Made by a program: the position numbers and the translations under genes. 64,000 bases of DNA from Actinomycetes bacterium (lineage in GTDB: Bacteria > Actinomycetota > Acidimicrobiia > Acidimicrobiales > RAAP-2), in NCBI GenBank assembly GCA_021837305.1, contig JAKBGV010000002.1:52197-116196 (forward strand), read 5' to 3'. The notes beneath the pieces were generated by a model. It saw only the letters and a list, made by a program, of their open reading frames with translations, did no database searches and had not been told where the DNA came from. Shown here piece by piece: positions 40,436 to 48,361 of this stretch (position 1 is its first letter; every line of letters begins with the position of its first letter).

Positions 40436-40828
40436 ATGATCGAACGCGCGGGCGCCGTGACAGCGCAGTTAGCCGACGTATGGCGCCGGGCGATCCAGGA
40501 CGTGGCCGGTCGTCGTGGCGGACCTCGATATCTCGAGGACGTGCTCGGGGGAATCGAGCCCGACTCGATGCTCCGCTCCTTCGCCGCAGCGGGCTCGCTC
40601 TGGAGTGACGACGCGGCGTCGATATTGGTCGTGTCGCAGCGCGTAATCCTCGCGCTCTACGTCGAGCCCACAGAGCGACGGCGGGGGAGGGGACGAGCGC
40701 TCGTCACCTTCGCGCGACACGAAGCCGACGCCCGAGACGCACTGGCGCTGCCCGGCGACCGAGCGATGAAGTCGCTCTATGAGTCAGTTGGCTGGAAGGC
40801 GCGACTGCTTACGCTGGGCGACGCGTAG
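40436..40828 (+). CDS. GNAT-family acetyltransferase, small
   Basis: 130 residues. LYVEPTERRRGRGRALV is the acetyl-CoA-binding motif A (usual R/QxxGxG/A, here RRGRGR), and ALPGDRAMKSLYESVGWK is the C-terminal GNAT signature. The N-terminal part is short and poorly conserved. Substrate unknown. Its 3' end overlaps the convergent RG-rich gene by 20 bp. Confidence 0.7.
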   Translation: MIERAGAVTAQLADVWRRAIQDVAGRRGGPRYLEDVLGGIEPDSMLRSFAAAGSLWSDDAASILVVSQRVILALYVEPTERRRGRGRALVTFARHEADARDALALPGDRAMKSLYESVGWKARLLTLGDA

Positions 40829-42140
40829 CCGGTCGACGCGTTGGTCGCGCGATCGGTGGTGGCGGCGGCACCTTCATCCCGAGCAACTTGGCCAGTTCGG
40901 GAATCGCTCCCGCGTTCTTCACGGCGAGCGCGTGGCACTCGGGATCCTCGGGGATCCCGACCGGCTTGACGTTGCGTCGGATCGATGTCTCAACAGCCAG
41001 GGTCACGATCTCACGCCAGCGAGCCGGATCCTGCTCGGCGGTGAGCGAGGACGAGACGAGGGCGATCACCTTGGTCGCCATTTCCGCGCTGATGCGAGTC
41101 GACATGTCCGGCGGGCGGATCACGAGTTCGAGAGCTGTCACGGGGTTCTGCGCCGCGACTGCGGCTTCGAGCCTCTCGACCCACTGCGTCCGCAACGCCT
41201 CGAGTCGGGCCGTCAGGGAGACCTGCAACTCTTTCAACTGCGTGCGTGCCTCATCGTCGAGCGAGACGGTCTTGGCCGACGTCACCACGGCGCGCAGGTC
41301 GCGCAGACGCAACTCGCGACCAGCCGCGATGCCACCGGCAGCCCGGTCCTTCCACATCGCCAGATTCGTCCGTCCGAGCAGGTCCTCGGCGATGCGGTCA
41401 ATGGTCACGGGGTCAACGGTCGGACGGCCCTGGGCGGTCGCGTTCTTGTTCTGCTCGGCCACCGCGGCGCGCACGGCGGGAATGCCCCCGCGCAGCAGCT
41501 GCTCGGCCACGGGCAACTGCTCGGGCGACAGCGTCGCGAGCAGCGCGTTTCGATGGGTCGTCGTCACCGGGGGACCGGCGGGACGGGCCGGTCGCTCGGG
41601 GCGTGCCCCGCGGCCGACCGGTCGGGCGCCTCGGGCCGGGCGCTCGGAACGCTCCGTGTGCTCGGGACGTTCACCGCGATCGGGGCGGGCCGGGCGCTCA
41701 GGGCGATCCGGTCGGTCGGTCGGTGCGGCGCCGTCACGGGCGGGTCGACTGGATGGTCGCCGGGACTCCTCGCGTCGTGCACCGTCGCGACCGGTGCCGC
41801 GTCCGCCGCGGGCGCCGTCTCGGTCGCCGTCTCGACGTGGGCCGCGACCCTTCGTCGCGTAGGTCACCACGACATCGGGGACGGGCTTGGTGCTCGGCAG
41901 CAGCTCGATGCGCTCTTGGCGCGGGTCGAGCGGCGACGCGGTCTTGGGTGGCATGACCGAGACGACCTCGAGCCCCTCCATGTACTGCTCGATGTCCGCC
42001 CGGTAGACGCCCCCGACGACGGGGCCACCAGGCACCAGATCGACGTTGAGGACCCCCTTGGGCATCTTCGCGCCGGCGGCGCGCCACGTGGCGACGTCAC
42101 CCTTCAAACTAGTAATTTCGATCTCGATGCGACGAGGCAT
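40809..42140 (-). CDS. Unknown protein with a central Arg/Gly/Pro-rich disordered region
   Basis: 443 residues in three parts. A compact N-terminal domain (about 1-95) starts MPRRIEIEITSLKGD. A low-complexity segment (about 96-195) is rich in RDG, GRG, RPER and RPAR repeats. A helical C-terminal domain (about 196-415) is followed by a Pro/Arg tail (VPPPPPIARPTRR). RG/RGG-type regions are often RNA-binding, so an RNA-associated role is possible but unproven. A TAGATT -10 lies 8 nt before the ATG. No family recognised. Confidence 0.7.
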   Translation of the reverse strand: MPRRIEIEITSLKGDVATWRAAGAKMPKGVLNVDLVPGGPVVGGVYRADIEQYMEGLEVVSVMPPKTASPLDPRQERIELLPSTKPVPDVVVTYATKGRGPRRDGDRDGARGGRGTGRDGARREESRRPSSRPARDGAAPTDRPDRPERPARPDRGERPEHTERSERPARGARPVGRGARPERPARPAGPPVTTTHRNALLATLSPEQLPVAEQLLRGGIPAVRAAVAEQNKNATAQGRPTVDPVTIDRIAEDLLGRTNLAMWKDRAAGGIAAGRELRLRDLRAVVTSAKTVSLDDEARTQLKELQVSLTARLEALRTQWVERLEAAVAAQNPVTALELVIRPPDMSTRISAEMATKVIALVSSSLTAEQDPARWREIVTLAVETSIRRNVKPVGIPEDPECHALAVKNAGAIPELAKLLGMKVPPPPPIARPTRRPATRRPA

Positions 42141-42214
42141 AGGGCACTAATCTACTCGGTTTCGTCATGGGGAACATTTCGCTCTCGTTTAGCCGATTAT
42201 TACGTTGCGATGCC

Positions 42215-42220
42215 TAGCAT
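42215..42220 (+). promoter_or_regulatory. -10 element of a leaderless promoter (htrA)
   Basis: TAGCAT, 6 nt before the GTG at 42227. Confidence 0.6.
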
Positions 42221-42226
42221 GAGGAC

Positions 42227-43642
42227 GTGAGCGAATTTCCACCGTCACCCGAGCAGAGTGGTCGTCCAACGGGCGTCCCCGCATCGTTCGACTACCTCGC
42301 GTCGTGGGTCGCGCCGGCCACACCGGACGACGAGGTGACCCCATCGTCGCCCGAGGGCCCTTTGAGCGCACCCACCGCTGCACCGTCACCGGGTGCGACC
42401 ATGGACGGCGCCGTCGCGCCGCCGCCAGCAGCGTTGATCGGTGAGCCGATCGGCGAACTGGCGAGTGAACCGATCACTGCACCGCCGGACGCGCTCGGGA
42501 CCAACGGTGAGCCACCGATCCCGATTCGCTCCTCACTTCGCTCGCCGTGGTCCTCGCGAATCTCTCTGCTGTTGGTCGCCGCCCTGGTCGGTGGGCTTGC
42601 GGGACACTTCAGCGCCCCGACGTCGAGCGGCACACCTGGTGTGACGATCAACGCCGTGTCCAACGCGCCGACCGGTGCCGTCCTGCCCACCGGACTCACG
42701 ATCCCGACCCTCGTCCAGCGCGTCCTGCCGGCCGTCGTCTCCATCGACGTGAAGGGCCAGGGGACTGAGGATCAGGGGACGGGCATGATCATCTCGTCGA
42801 ACGGGCTCGTGATCACCAACAACCACGTGATCGCCGCCGCCGCCACTGGCGGGACCATCACCGTCACCCGTTCGGGTTCGACCACGAGTCTGCCCGCCAC
42901 TCTCATCGGTACCAACCCCATCGACGACGTCGCGCTGATCCGTATCAATGGCGCGTCGGGCCTGCCGACGGTGACCTTTGGCAACTCCAACGCGCTCGTC
43001 GTCGGTGACGCCGTCGTCGCGATCGGGAACGCCCTCGGCCTCGCCGCAGGGACCCCGACGGTGACCCAGGGGATCGTGTCGGCACTCGGGCGCACCGTGA
43101 CCGCGGGCACGTCTTCGAGCTCTGAGACGCTCAGCAACATGATTCAGACGGACGCGGCGATCAACCCCGGCAACTCCGGTGGACCGTTGCTCGACGCTCG
43201 CGGTGACGTGATCGGGATGAACACCGCGGTCGCTGGCACGTTGCCCGACGGGACGAGCGCCCAGAACATCGGCTTCGCGATTCCGGTCTCGACGATCGAG
43301 TCGCTGCTGAAGTCTCTCGAGGCGGGCCAGAGCGTCGTCAACCACGGCGCCTTCATCGGCGTCGAGGTCATGTCGATGACCCCGACCCTGCAGTTGCAGT
43401 ACGGCTTCACGGTCTCGACCGGTGCCGTGGTGATGAGCGTCATCGCGAACACCGGTGCCGCCCGCGCCGGCGTGCGTCAGGGTGACGTGATCGTGTCACT
43501 CAACGGCACGACCATCAACAACACCCAGGACCTTACGAGTGTGCTCTCCGATCTGCATCCGGGTGACACCATAAAGCTCGGCATCGTGCGGGCTACGAAA
43601 CACCTCACGCTCACGGTGGTACTGGGGCGTCAGCACTCCTAG
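42227..43642 (+). CDS. Membrane-anchored HtrA/DegP-type serine protease with PDZ domain
   Basis: Extracytoplasmic quality-control protease of 471 residues. A Pro-rich cytoplasmic N-terminus (1-108) precedes one transmembrane helix (about 111-127), then a trypsin-like domain with His200 (TNNHVIA), Asp234 (DDVALI) and Ser317 (NPGNSGGP). A C-terminal PDZ domain with GVRQGDVIVSLNG follows. The layout matches actinobacterial PepD/HtrA. Its last 4 bases overlap the convergent SDR gene. Confidence 0.93.
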   Translation: MSEFPPSPEQSGRPTGVPASFDYLASWVAPATPDDEVTPSSPEGPLSAPTAAPSPGATMDGAVAPPPAALIGEPIGELASEPITAPPDALGTNGEPPIPIRSSLRSPWSSRISLLLVAALVGGLAGHFSAPTSSGTPGVTINAVSNAPTGAVLPTGLTIPTLVQRVLPAVVSIDVKGQGTEDQGTGMIISSNGLVITNNHVIAAAATGGTITVTRSGSTTSLPATLIGTNPIDDVALIRINGASGLPTVTFGNSNALVVGDAVVAIGNALGLAAGTPTVTQGIVSALGRTVTAGTSSSSETLSNMIQTDAAINPGNSGGPLLDARGDVIGMNTAVAGTLPDGTSAQNIGFAIPVSTIESLLKSLEAGQSVVNHGAFIGVEVMSMTPTLQLQYGFTVSTGAVVMSVIANTGAARAGVRQGDVIVSLNGTTINNTQDLTSVLSDLHPGDTIKLGIVRATKHLTLTVVLGRQHS

Positions 43643-44403
43643 GCGAGCGTCGCAATCCCTCCGTCGACGGGCAGGATCACGCCGGTGATGTAGCTGGCGG
43701 CGGGGGACGCGAGGAAGATCGCCGCGCCCGCCATGTCCGACGGCTGGCCGATCCGACGCATCGGCGCCGACTGGGCGATCTGGTCACCGAACGCCTCGAG
43801 CGTGGCGTGCATCATCTTTGACTCGAAGGGCCCCGGGGCGATCGCGTTCACCGTCACGAGCGGTGCCATCGCCTTGGCGAGATGGCGAGTGAGCTGGTGG
43901 ACCGCGGCCTTGGAGGCCGAATAGGCGTACGTCTCCATCGCTGGGACGTGTAGCCCGTCGATCGATCCGATATTGATCACCCGAGAGGGCTTCGCCGCAC
44001 TGCCCGAGGCCTCGAGCAGGGGACGGGCGAACTTGGTCAGGTGGAAGACGCCCTTGACGTTGAGCGCCAGGACCCGCTCGAAGGCTGCCTCGTCGTAGTC
44101 GGCCATGGGCGCGCCCCAGGTCGTGCCGGCGTTGTTCACGAGCACGTCGAGCCGACCCGCCTCGCCGACCTCCTCGGCGAGGCGTGCGCACTCGTCCGGC
44201 TTGGAGAGGTCCGCCGCGATCGCCCGACACGGGCCGATCGCGGAGAGCTCGTCCGCCAGGGCCTCACAGACGTCGGCTTTGCGCGACGAGATGATGACCG
44301 ACGCGCCGGCCTCGACGAAACCGCGGGCGATCATCTCGCCGATCCCGCGACTACCACCGGTGACCAGTACGACCTTGCCCGAGACATCAAAGAGTTCGTT
44401 CAT
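43639..44403 (-). CDS. Short-chain dehydrogenase/reductase
   Basis: A 254-residue classical SDR. The NAD(P)-binding motif GGSRGIG is at about residue 16, followed by NNAG and the catalytic YAYSASK (Tyr and Lys). The C-terminal VDGGIATL is typical of FabG-like enzymes. The start at ATG 44403 (not further upstream in the open frame) is supported by a -10 element 6 nt away. Substrate unknown. Confidence 0.9.
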   Translation of the reverse strand: MNELFDVSGKVVLVTGGSRGIGEMIARGFVEAGASVIISSRKADVCEALADELSAIGPCRAIAADLSKPDECARLAEEVGEAGRLDVLVNNAGTTWGAPMADYDEAAFERVLALNVKGVFHLTKFARPLLEASGSAAKPSRVINIGSIDGLHVPAMETYAYSASKAAVHQLTRHLAKAMAPLVTVNAIAPGPFESKMMHATLEAFGDQIAQSAPMRRIGQPSDMAGAAIFLASPAASYITGVILPVDGGIATLA

Positions 44404-44409
44404 GTGCGC

Positions 44410-44415
44410 AGTGTA
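44410..44415 (-). promoter_or_regulatory. -10 element of a leaderless promoter (SDR)
   Basis: TACACT on the minus strand, 6 nt before the ATG; fixes this start. Confidence 0.6.
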
Positions 44416-44762
44416 GAACGTCGCCGGTGCGACAACCCCTGACGAGCGAACCTCACAGCGGCTCGCGACTGACCCGTGAGTCTCGGTCGCACGCCACCCG
44501 CAGGCTCGCCTCACATCGCCATCGATGAGCGACTCGCGTGATCCGCGATGCCGAGCCTCGGTTCTACGCACTTGCGGCGCTGTTGGGTCTGGGAGCTTTC
44601 CACCGGGGTAGAACCAAGGACCACCGCAGTCCGAGAAAGCCCTTCGCTGACCTTGACCGACCAGATCTCACACCCCGATAGCGCCTGGCACGCTCTCGCC
44701 GCGATCGAACTGGCATTTCGAAACGTGATGCAAGGCGCCCGGTAGAACGCCGGAGGCCGCCG
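44416..44762. other. Gene-poor stretch with an 8-bp inverted repeat
   Basis: No gene is supportable. GGTTCTAC (44560-44567) and GTAGAACC (44608-44615) are perfect inverted repeats 40 nt apart. A 65-codon frame (44548-44745) ends in a protein-like stretch, WHALAAIELAFRN, without homology I recognise. Possibly a decayed gene or mobile-element scar. Confidence 0.35.
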
Positions 44763-45158
44763 TCAGTCGCCGACGCGGATACTCGTGCCCGACGTCAGGA
44801 CGATTGGTGACGAGAGATCCGTCGCGTACTGAGCACGAATCAGCCACGTACCAGCCGCGGTGAAGTTGAACCCGCACTCGACACGGCTCTTCACGACGTT
44901 CTGGAAACGGCAGACGAGGTTAGACACACCGGCGTCGCCGGGCGCGATAGCGATCATGCGCACGACACCGCGTGTCCCTTCGGGCAGCACGTCGGTCGCG
45001 ATATGAAACACCCCGTTGGAGACGGCCGGTGGCGCCGAGTTGTCACTGAAGTCAAAGGAGAGCACGATCCGGGCCGAAGGTGGGTCGGCGGCCACCGGCG
45101 CGACCGCCAGACCGAGCGACGCCGCGACGAGCACTAGAGACGCGAAAAACCGACGCAT
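44763..45158 (-). CDS. Secreted small protein, unknown
   Basis: 131 residues beginning with a signal peptide (MRRFFASLVLVAASLGLAVA, cleavage near AAD). The mature part is about 105 residues, predicted mostly beta-strand, and ends in TSGTSIRVGD, suggestive of an Ig-like or beta-sandwich fold. The start at the ATG at 45158 is chosen because a TATAGT -10 lies 6 nt upstream; a GTG seven codons earlier overlaps that element. Divergent from crcB. Confidence 0.7.
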   Translation of the reverse strand: MRRFFASLVLVAASLGLAVAPVAADPPSARIVLSFDFSDNSAPPAVSNGVFHIATDVLPEGTRGVVRMIAIAPGDAGVSNLVCRFQNVVKSRVECGFNFTAAGTWLIRAQYATDLSSPIVLTSGTSIRVGD

Positions 45159-45164
45159 GGAGTA

Positions 45165-45170
45165 ACTATA
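45165..45170 (-). promoter_or_regulatory. -10 element of a leaderless promoter (secreted protein)
   Basis: TATAGT on the minus strand, 6 nt before the ATG; decides the start. Confidence 0.6.
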
Positions 45171-45195
45171 CCAGCCCACCTGACCAATACCGCCG

Positions 45196-45209
45196 ATAAT
45201 GTACGTTAT
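45196..45209. promoter_or_regulatory. AT-rich palindrome between the secreted-protein gene and crcB
   Basis: ATAATGTACGTTAT is symmetric apart from one pair of positions and stands out in a GC-rich region. Candidate operator for either divergent gene. Confidence 0.35.
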
Positions 45210-45287
45210 GTAAAGTCACGTTGAGATGACCCGACGGGACAGCCCGAACCGGCCAGCGGGACCCGACCGGCTAGCCTAGCCAGGCAG

Positions 45288-45704
45288 ATGCCGGCGAATC
45301 TCACCCTGCCCCCCAAACGGTTCGTGCTGGCCCTCGGCGCCGTTCTCGCTGGTGGCGGCGTCGGCACGGTCATCCGAGACCTGGCGCTCAAACTCCAACA
45401 CATCCCGGCGGGCTCGACGGACTGGACCACTCAGGTCCCGTGGGTCCTGCTCGTCATCAACGTGCTGGGCGTCTACGTCGCCACCTGGCTGCTACGCACG
45501 GCCCTGCGTGCCCACGACCCGAACGACCCGTGGCGACTGCTCCTGATCACCGGACTCCTCGGCGGCTTCACGTCCTACTCGAGCCTGGTGGTCGCGTGGG
45601 CGGCGATCTGGCACCTCTCGGTGCCGATCGCCCTCGGAGTCGCCGTGTGCTCGCTCGCGAGCGGCGTCCTCGCCGCCTGGCTCGGACTGCGCCACCACCC
45701 ATGA
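45288..45704 (+). CDS. crcB: Fluoride channel CrcB/Fluc, subunit 1
   Basis: A four-TM fluoride exporter subunit of 138 residues. The conserved Asn in VINVLGVYVATWL and the GGFTSYSS pore motif (Phe box and polar track) are present. Gram-positive bacteria often carry two crcB genes whose products form a heterodimer, and the second copy overlaps this gene. TAGCCT 10 nt before the ATG implies a very short leader, so no fluoride riboswitch fits. Confidence 0.9.
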   Translation: MPANLTLPPKRFVLALGAVLAGGGVGTVIRDLALKLQHIPAGSTDWTTQVPWVLLVINVLGVYVATWLLRTALRAHDPNDPWRLLLITGLLGGFTSYSSLVVAWAAIWHLSVPIALGVAVCSLASGVLAAWLGLRHHP

Positions 45705-46063
45705 CGCTCGCCCTTGTCACCGTGGCCGGCGCGCTCGGCGCCGCCCTGCGCTTCGTCATGGAGTACCTCGTGCGACGCCATCACCCGACCCGCCGTCCCT
45801 GGGCGACGGTCGCTGCGAACGTCCTCGGCGCCTTCCTCGCCGGCTGGATCGTCTACCGGCTGAGCGCCTCGAGCGACGCCCACATCCACGCGATCCTGCT
45901 CACGGGCTTCTGCGGTGGGCTCACCACCTTCTCGTCGGCCTTCGCGGTCCCGGCGCTGCTCCAGCGCGAGCACCACTGGGGCTACGCCGCAGCGATCGTG
46001 GTCGCGACCCCGGTGCTCTCGGGACTCGCCTTCGCCCTCGGCATGTCGGTCACCCTGCGTTGA
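45701..46063 (+). CDS. crcB: Fluoride channel CrcB/Fluc, subunit 2
   Basis: 120 residues, four TMs. It has the family Asn (VAANVLGAFLAGW) and the motif GGLTTFSS. The ATG overlaps the stop of the first copy (ATGA), giving coupled synthesis of the two presumed dual-topology partners. The 3' end overlaps the convergent amidotransferase gene by 14 bp. Confidence 0.9.
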   Translation: MTLALVTVAGALGAALRFVMEYLVRRHHPTRRPWATVAANVLGAFLAGWIVYRLSASSDAHIHAILLTGFCGGLTTFSSAFAVPALLQREHHWGYAAAIVVATPVLSGLAFALGMSVTLR

Positions 46064-46796
46064 GCGGACGCCGGGCGCGGAAACGACGGCCGCGCTCGAC
46101 GATCCACGTGAAAGTCGGATCAGGCTTGGCGAGCAGCTCGGGGTGCCACTGGACAGCAAGGACGCGACCGTCGCTCGTCTCGAGCCCCTCGACGACGTCG
46201 TCACTGGCGTGAGCCGATACCACCAGTCCCCCACCGATCGTCTCGACCACCTGGTGGTGGAGTGAGTTAACCCCGAGTGATACTCCCACGAGCCCGCGCA
46301 ACGCCGATCCCGCGACGGTGGTGACCTCGTGGGTCGCCACTCGCCCGTCGATGTCCCACTGGGGGTGACCGGCGCCCTCGTCGAGCTCGACGTGCTGGCG
46401 CAGCGTCCCACCGTAGGCGACGTTGAGCAGCTGCAGACCCCGACAGACCCCGAGCACCGGCAGGTCGAGCGAGGCCGCCGCCGCGAGCAGCTCGAGCTCC
46501 CAGGCGTCGCGCTCGGGTTCGACTTCGCCGAGGTCGGCCTCGGGTTGGGCGCGGTAGCGGGCGGGCTCGACGTCGGCGCCACCGCTCAACACGAGGCCGT
46601 CGAGCCGGCGCACCAGGTCGGGCACGGGTGCGTCGCGCGTCAGCTGGACGGGCACGCCCCCGGCGGCCGCGATCGACGCGGCGTAATCCGCGAAGTGGAC
46701 ATCGACGCTGAGCCCCGACATCGCGAGCGGCACCGCCGTGCCGAGGCGCGCCGCCGACCACCGTCGGCCCGTCACGCCGATCAGGGGTGCGTCCAT
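46050..46796 (-). CDS. Class I glutamine amidotransferase-like hydrolase (peptidase C26, PuuD-like)
   Basis: 248 residues. The nucleophile Cys118 is in GVCRGLQ, and the VQWHPE motif supplies His and Glu of the triad. VLSGGADVEPARY is the oxyanion-side signature of the gamma-glutamyl-GABA hydrolase group. It may hydrolyse gamma-glutamyl compounds. A PuuB-like oxidoreductase is at 6-7.5 kb, but no puu cluster is present. The ATG is fixed by a -10 element 6 nt upstream. Confidence 0.85.
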   Translation of the reverse strand: MDAPLIGVTGRRWSAARLGTAVPLAMSGLSVDVHFADYAASIAAAGGVPVQLTRDAPVPDLVRRLDGLVLSGGADVEPARYRAQPEADLGEVEPERDAWELELLAAAASLDLPVLGVCRGLQLLNVAYGGTLRQHVELDEGAGHPQWDIDGRVATHEVTTVAGSALRGLVGVSLGVNSLHHQVVETIGGGLVVSAHASDDVVEGLETSDGRVLAVQWHPELLAKPDPTFTWIVERGRRFRARRPLNAG

Positions 46797-46802
46797 GAGG
46801 CC

Positions 46803-46808
46803 ATGGTA
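46803..46808 (-). promoter_or_regulatory. -10 element of a leaderless promoter (C26 hydrolase)
   Basis: TACCAT on the minus strand, 6 nt before the ATG at 46796; rules out the much longer open frame. Confidence 0.6.
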
Positions 46809-46849
46809 CCGGGCGTCAACGCTCGTCAACGAGCGATGTCGACGTCGTC

Positions 46850-48361
46850 TCAGCGCTCGGCGTCGTCCTCGGTCGCGATGAGGTGGCGCGCCGCGCGCGC
46901 CTCGTCCACGCGCGACACCGGGGTGTGCGTCGGCGCGCGGTGCAGCGACTCGGGATCCGTGGCCGCTCGCGCGACGATCGACTCGACCGCCGCGGCGAGC
47001 GCCTCGAGGGTCTGGGGACTCTCGGTCTCGGTCGGCTCGAACATCAGGGCCTCGTCGACGATCAGGGGGAAGTAGACCGTGGGCGCGTGGAACCCCTCGT
47101 CCAAGAGGGCCTTGGCGATGTCGAGACCTCGCACCCCGAGGGCCGACTTCACCGACGTGGCGCTCAGCACGCACTCGTGCATGCAGGGCCGGTCGTAGGC
47201 CGCGGGCAGCGTGTCGGCGAGGCGTCGGCGCAGCCAGTTGGCGTTCAAGACGGCGTGCTGGGCGACCCGCTCCAGGCCAGCACCCCCGTGGACCTCGATG
47301 TAGGCGAGCGCGCGGGCGAGCACGAGCGCGTTGCCGTGCCAACCGTGCACTCGACCGATCGACGCACTCGGCGTCATCCACTCGTAGCGACCATCGACGC
47401 GCGTCGCGCGCGGACCCGGCAGGAACTGCTCGAGCCGCGACGAGACCGCGACCGGACCCGCGCCGGGACCGCCGCCCCCGTGGGGCGTCGCGAAGGTCTT
47501 GTGCAGGTTCATGTGCACGATGTCAAAGCCCATGTCACCGGGCCGAACGACGCCGAGAATGGCGTTCAGGTTCGCGCCGTCGTAGTAGAGCAGGCCCCCG
47601 ACGTCGTGGACCGCCTCGGCGATCTCGACGATCTGCTCTTCGAAGAGCCCGATGGTGTTGGGGTTGGTGAGCATGATCCCCGCGACGTCGGGACCGAGCG
47701 CGGCGCGAAGGGCGTCCAGGTCCACGAGACCGCGCTCGTTTGACGGCACCGTCGTCACTTCGTACCCGCCGAGGGTCACCGAGGCCGGGTTCGTGCCGTG
47801 TGAGGAGTCCGGGATGATCACGCGACGCCGCTCGTCGCCGTTGGCCTGGTGGAAGGCGCGCATGAGCAATAGCCCGGTCAACTCCCCCGCCGCGCCCGCG
47901 GCCGGCTGCAGGGTCGCCGCGGCCATGCCGGTGATCGCGCACAGTCGCTCCTCGAGGGTGACGAGCAGTTCGAGCCAACCCTGGACCATGGCGGCGGGCG
48001 CACCGGGATGCACCGAGGCGAGGCCCGGGTCGGCCGCGACCGCGTCACAGAACTTCGGGTTGTACTTCATAGTGCAGGAGCCGAGCGGATACGCGCCGAG
48101 GTCAACCGAGAACTGACGGTGCGAGAGGCGCGTCACGTGGCCCACGAGGTCGCGTTCGGCGAGGTCGGCCGTCACGAGTGGTTCGGGGTTGAGGTGACTC
48201 GCTGGCACCATCGACTCCAACGTGCGCGGGGCGATCCCGGTGGTGCGCAGTTGGGCCGCCGAACGGCCCCGCACGGAGAGTTCGAACATCGTCGGCTCGA
48301 CCTCGTGGCCCATCAAGGGAATCGAGGCCGCGCGGCCCCCGGGTTGCGCCGCCGTCATCAC
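46850..48361 (-). CDS. gcvPB: Glycine dehydrogenase (decarboxylating) subunit 2
   Basis: PLP-binding half of the two-subunit P protein of the glycine cleavage system. It has 503 residues. The PLP Lys is in MNLHKTFATPHGGGGPG, with SSHGTNPAS and YYDGANLNA nearby. The ATG overlaps the gcvPA stop (ATGA). Mycobacteria use a single-chain GcvB instead. Last gene of gcvT-gcvPA-gcvPB. Confidence 0.95.
   Translation of the reverse strand: MMTAAQPGGRAASIPLMGHEVEPTMFELSVRGRSAAQLRTTGIAPRTLESMVPASHLNPEPLVTADLAERDLVGHVTRLSHRQFSVDLGAYPLGSCTMKYNPKFCDAVAADPGLASVHPGAPAAMVQGWLELLVTLEERLCAITGMAAATLQPAAGAAGELTGLLLMRAFHQANGDERRRVIIPDSSHGTNPASVTLGGYEVTTVPSNERGLVDLDALRAALGPDVAGIMLTNPNTIGLFEEQIVEIAEAVHDVGGLLYYDGANLNAILGVVRPGDMGFDIVHMNLHKTFATPHGGGGPGAGPVAVSSRLEQFLPGPRATRVDGRYEWMTPSASIGRVHGWHGNALVLARALAYIEVHGGAGLERVAQHAVLNANWLRRRLADTLPAAYDRPCMHECVLSATSVKSALGVRGLDIAKALLDEGFHAPTVYFPLIVDEALMFEPTETESPQTLEALAAAVESIVARAATDPESLHRAPTHTPVSRVDEARAARHLIATEDDAER

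Noticed and set aside
40779..42230. 483-codon plus-strand ORF opposite the RG-rich gene
   Set aside because: Overlaps the minus-strand gene throughout, and the minus-strand reading has the better start, promoter and ordered domains. Some doubt remains because the RG-rich protein itself has no recognised homologue.
44548..44745. 65-codon plus-strand ORF
   Set aside because: No ribosome-binding site or leaderless promoter, and mixed composition; treated as part of a gene-poor gap.
45171..45287. Fluoride riboswitch upstream of crcB
   Set aside because: The conserved aptamer segments and the typical pseudoknot ending are not visible, and the candidate promoter leaves almost no leader.
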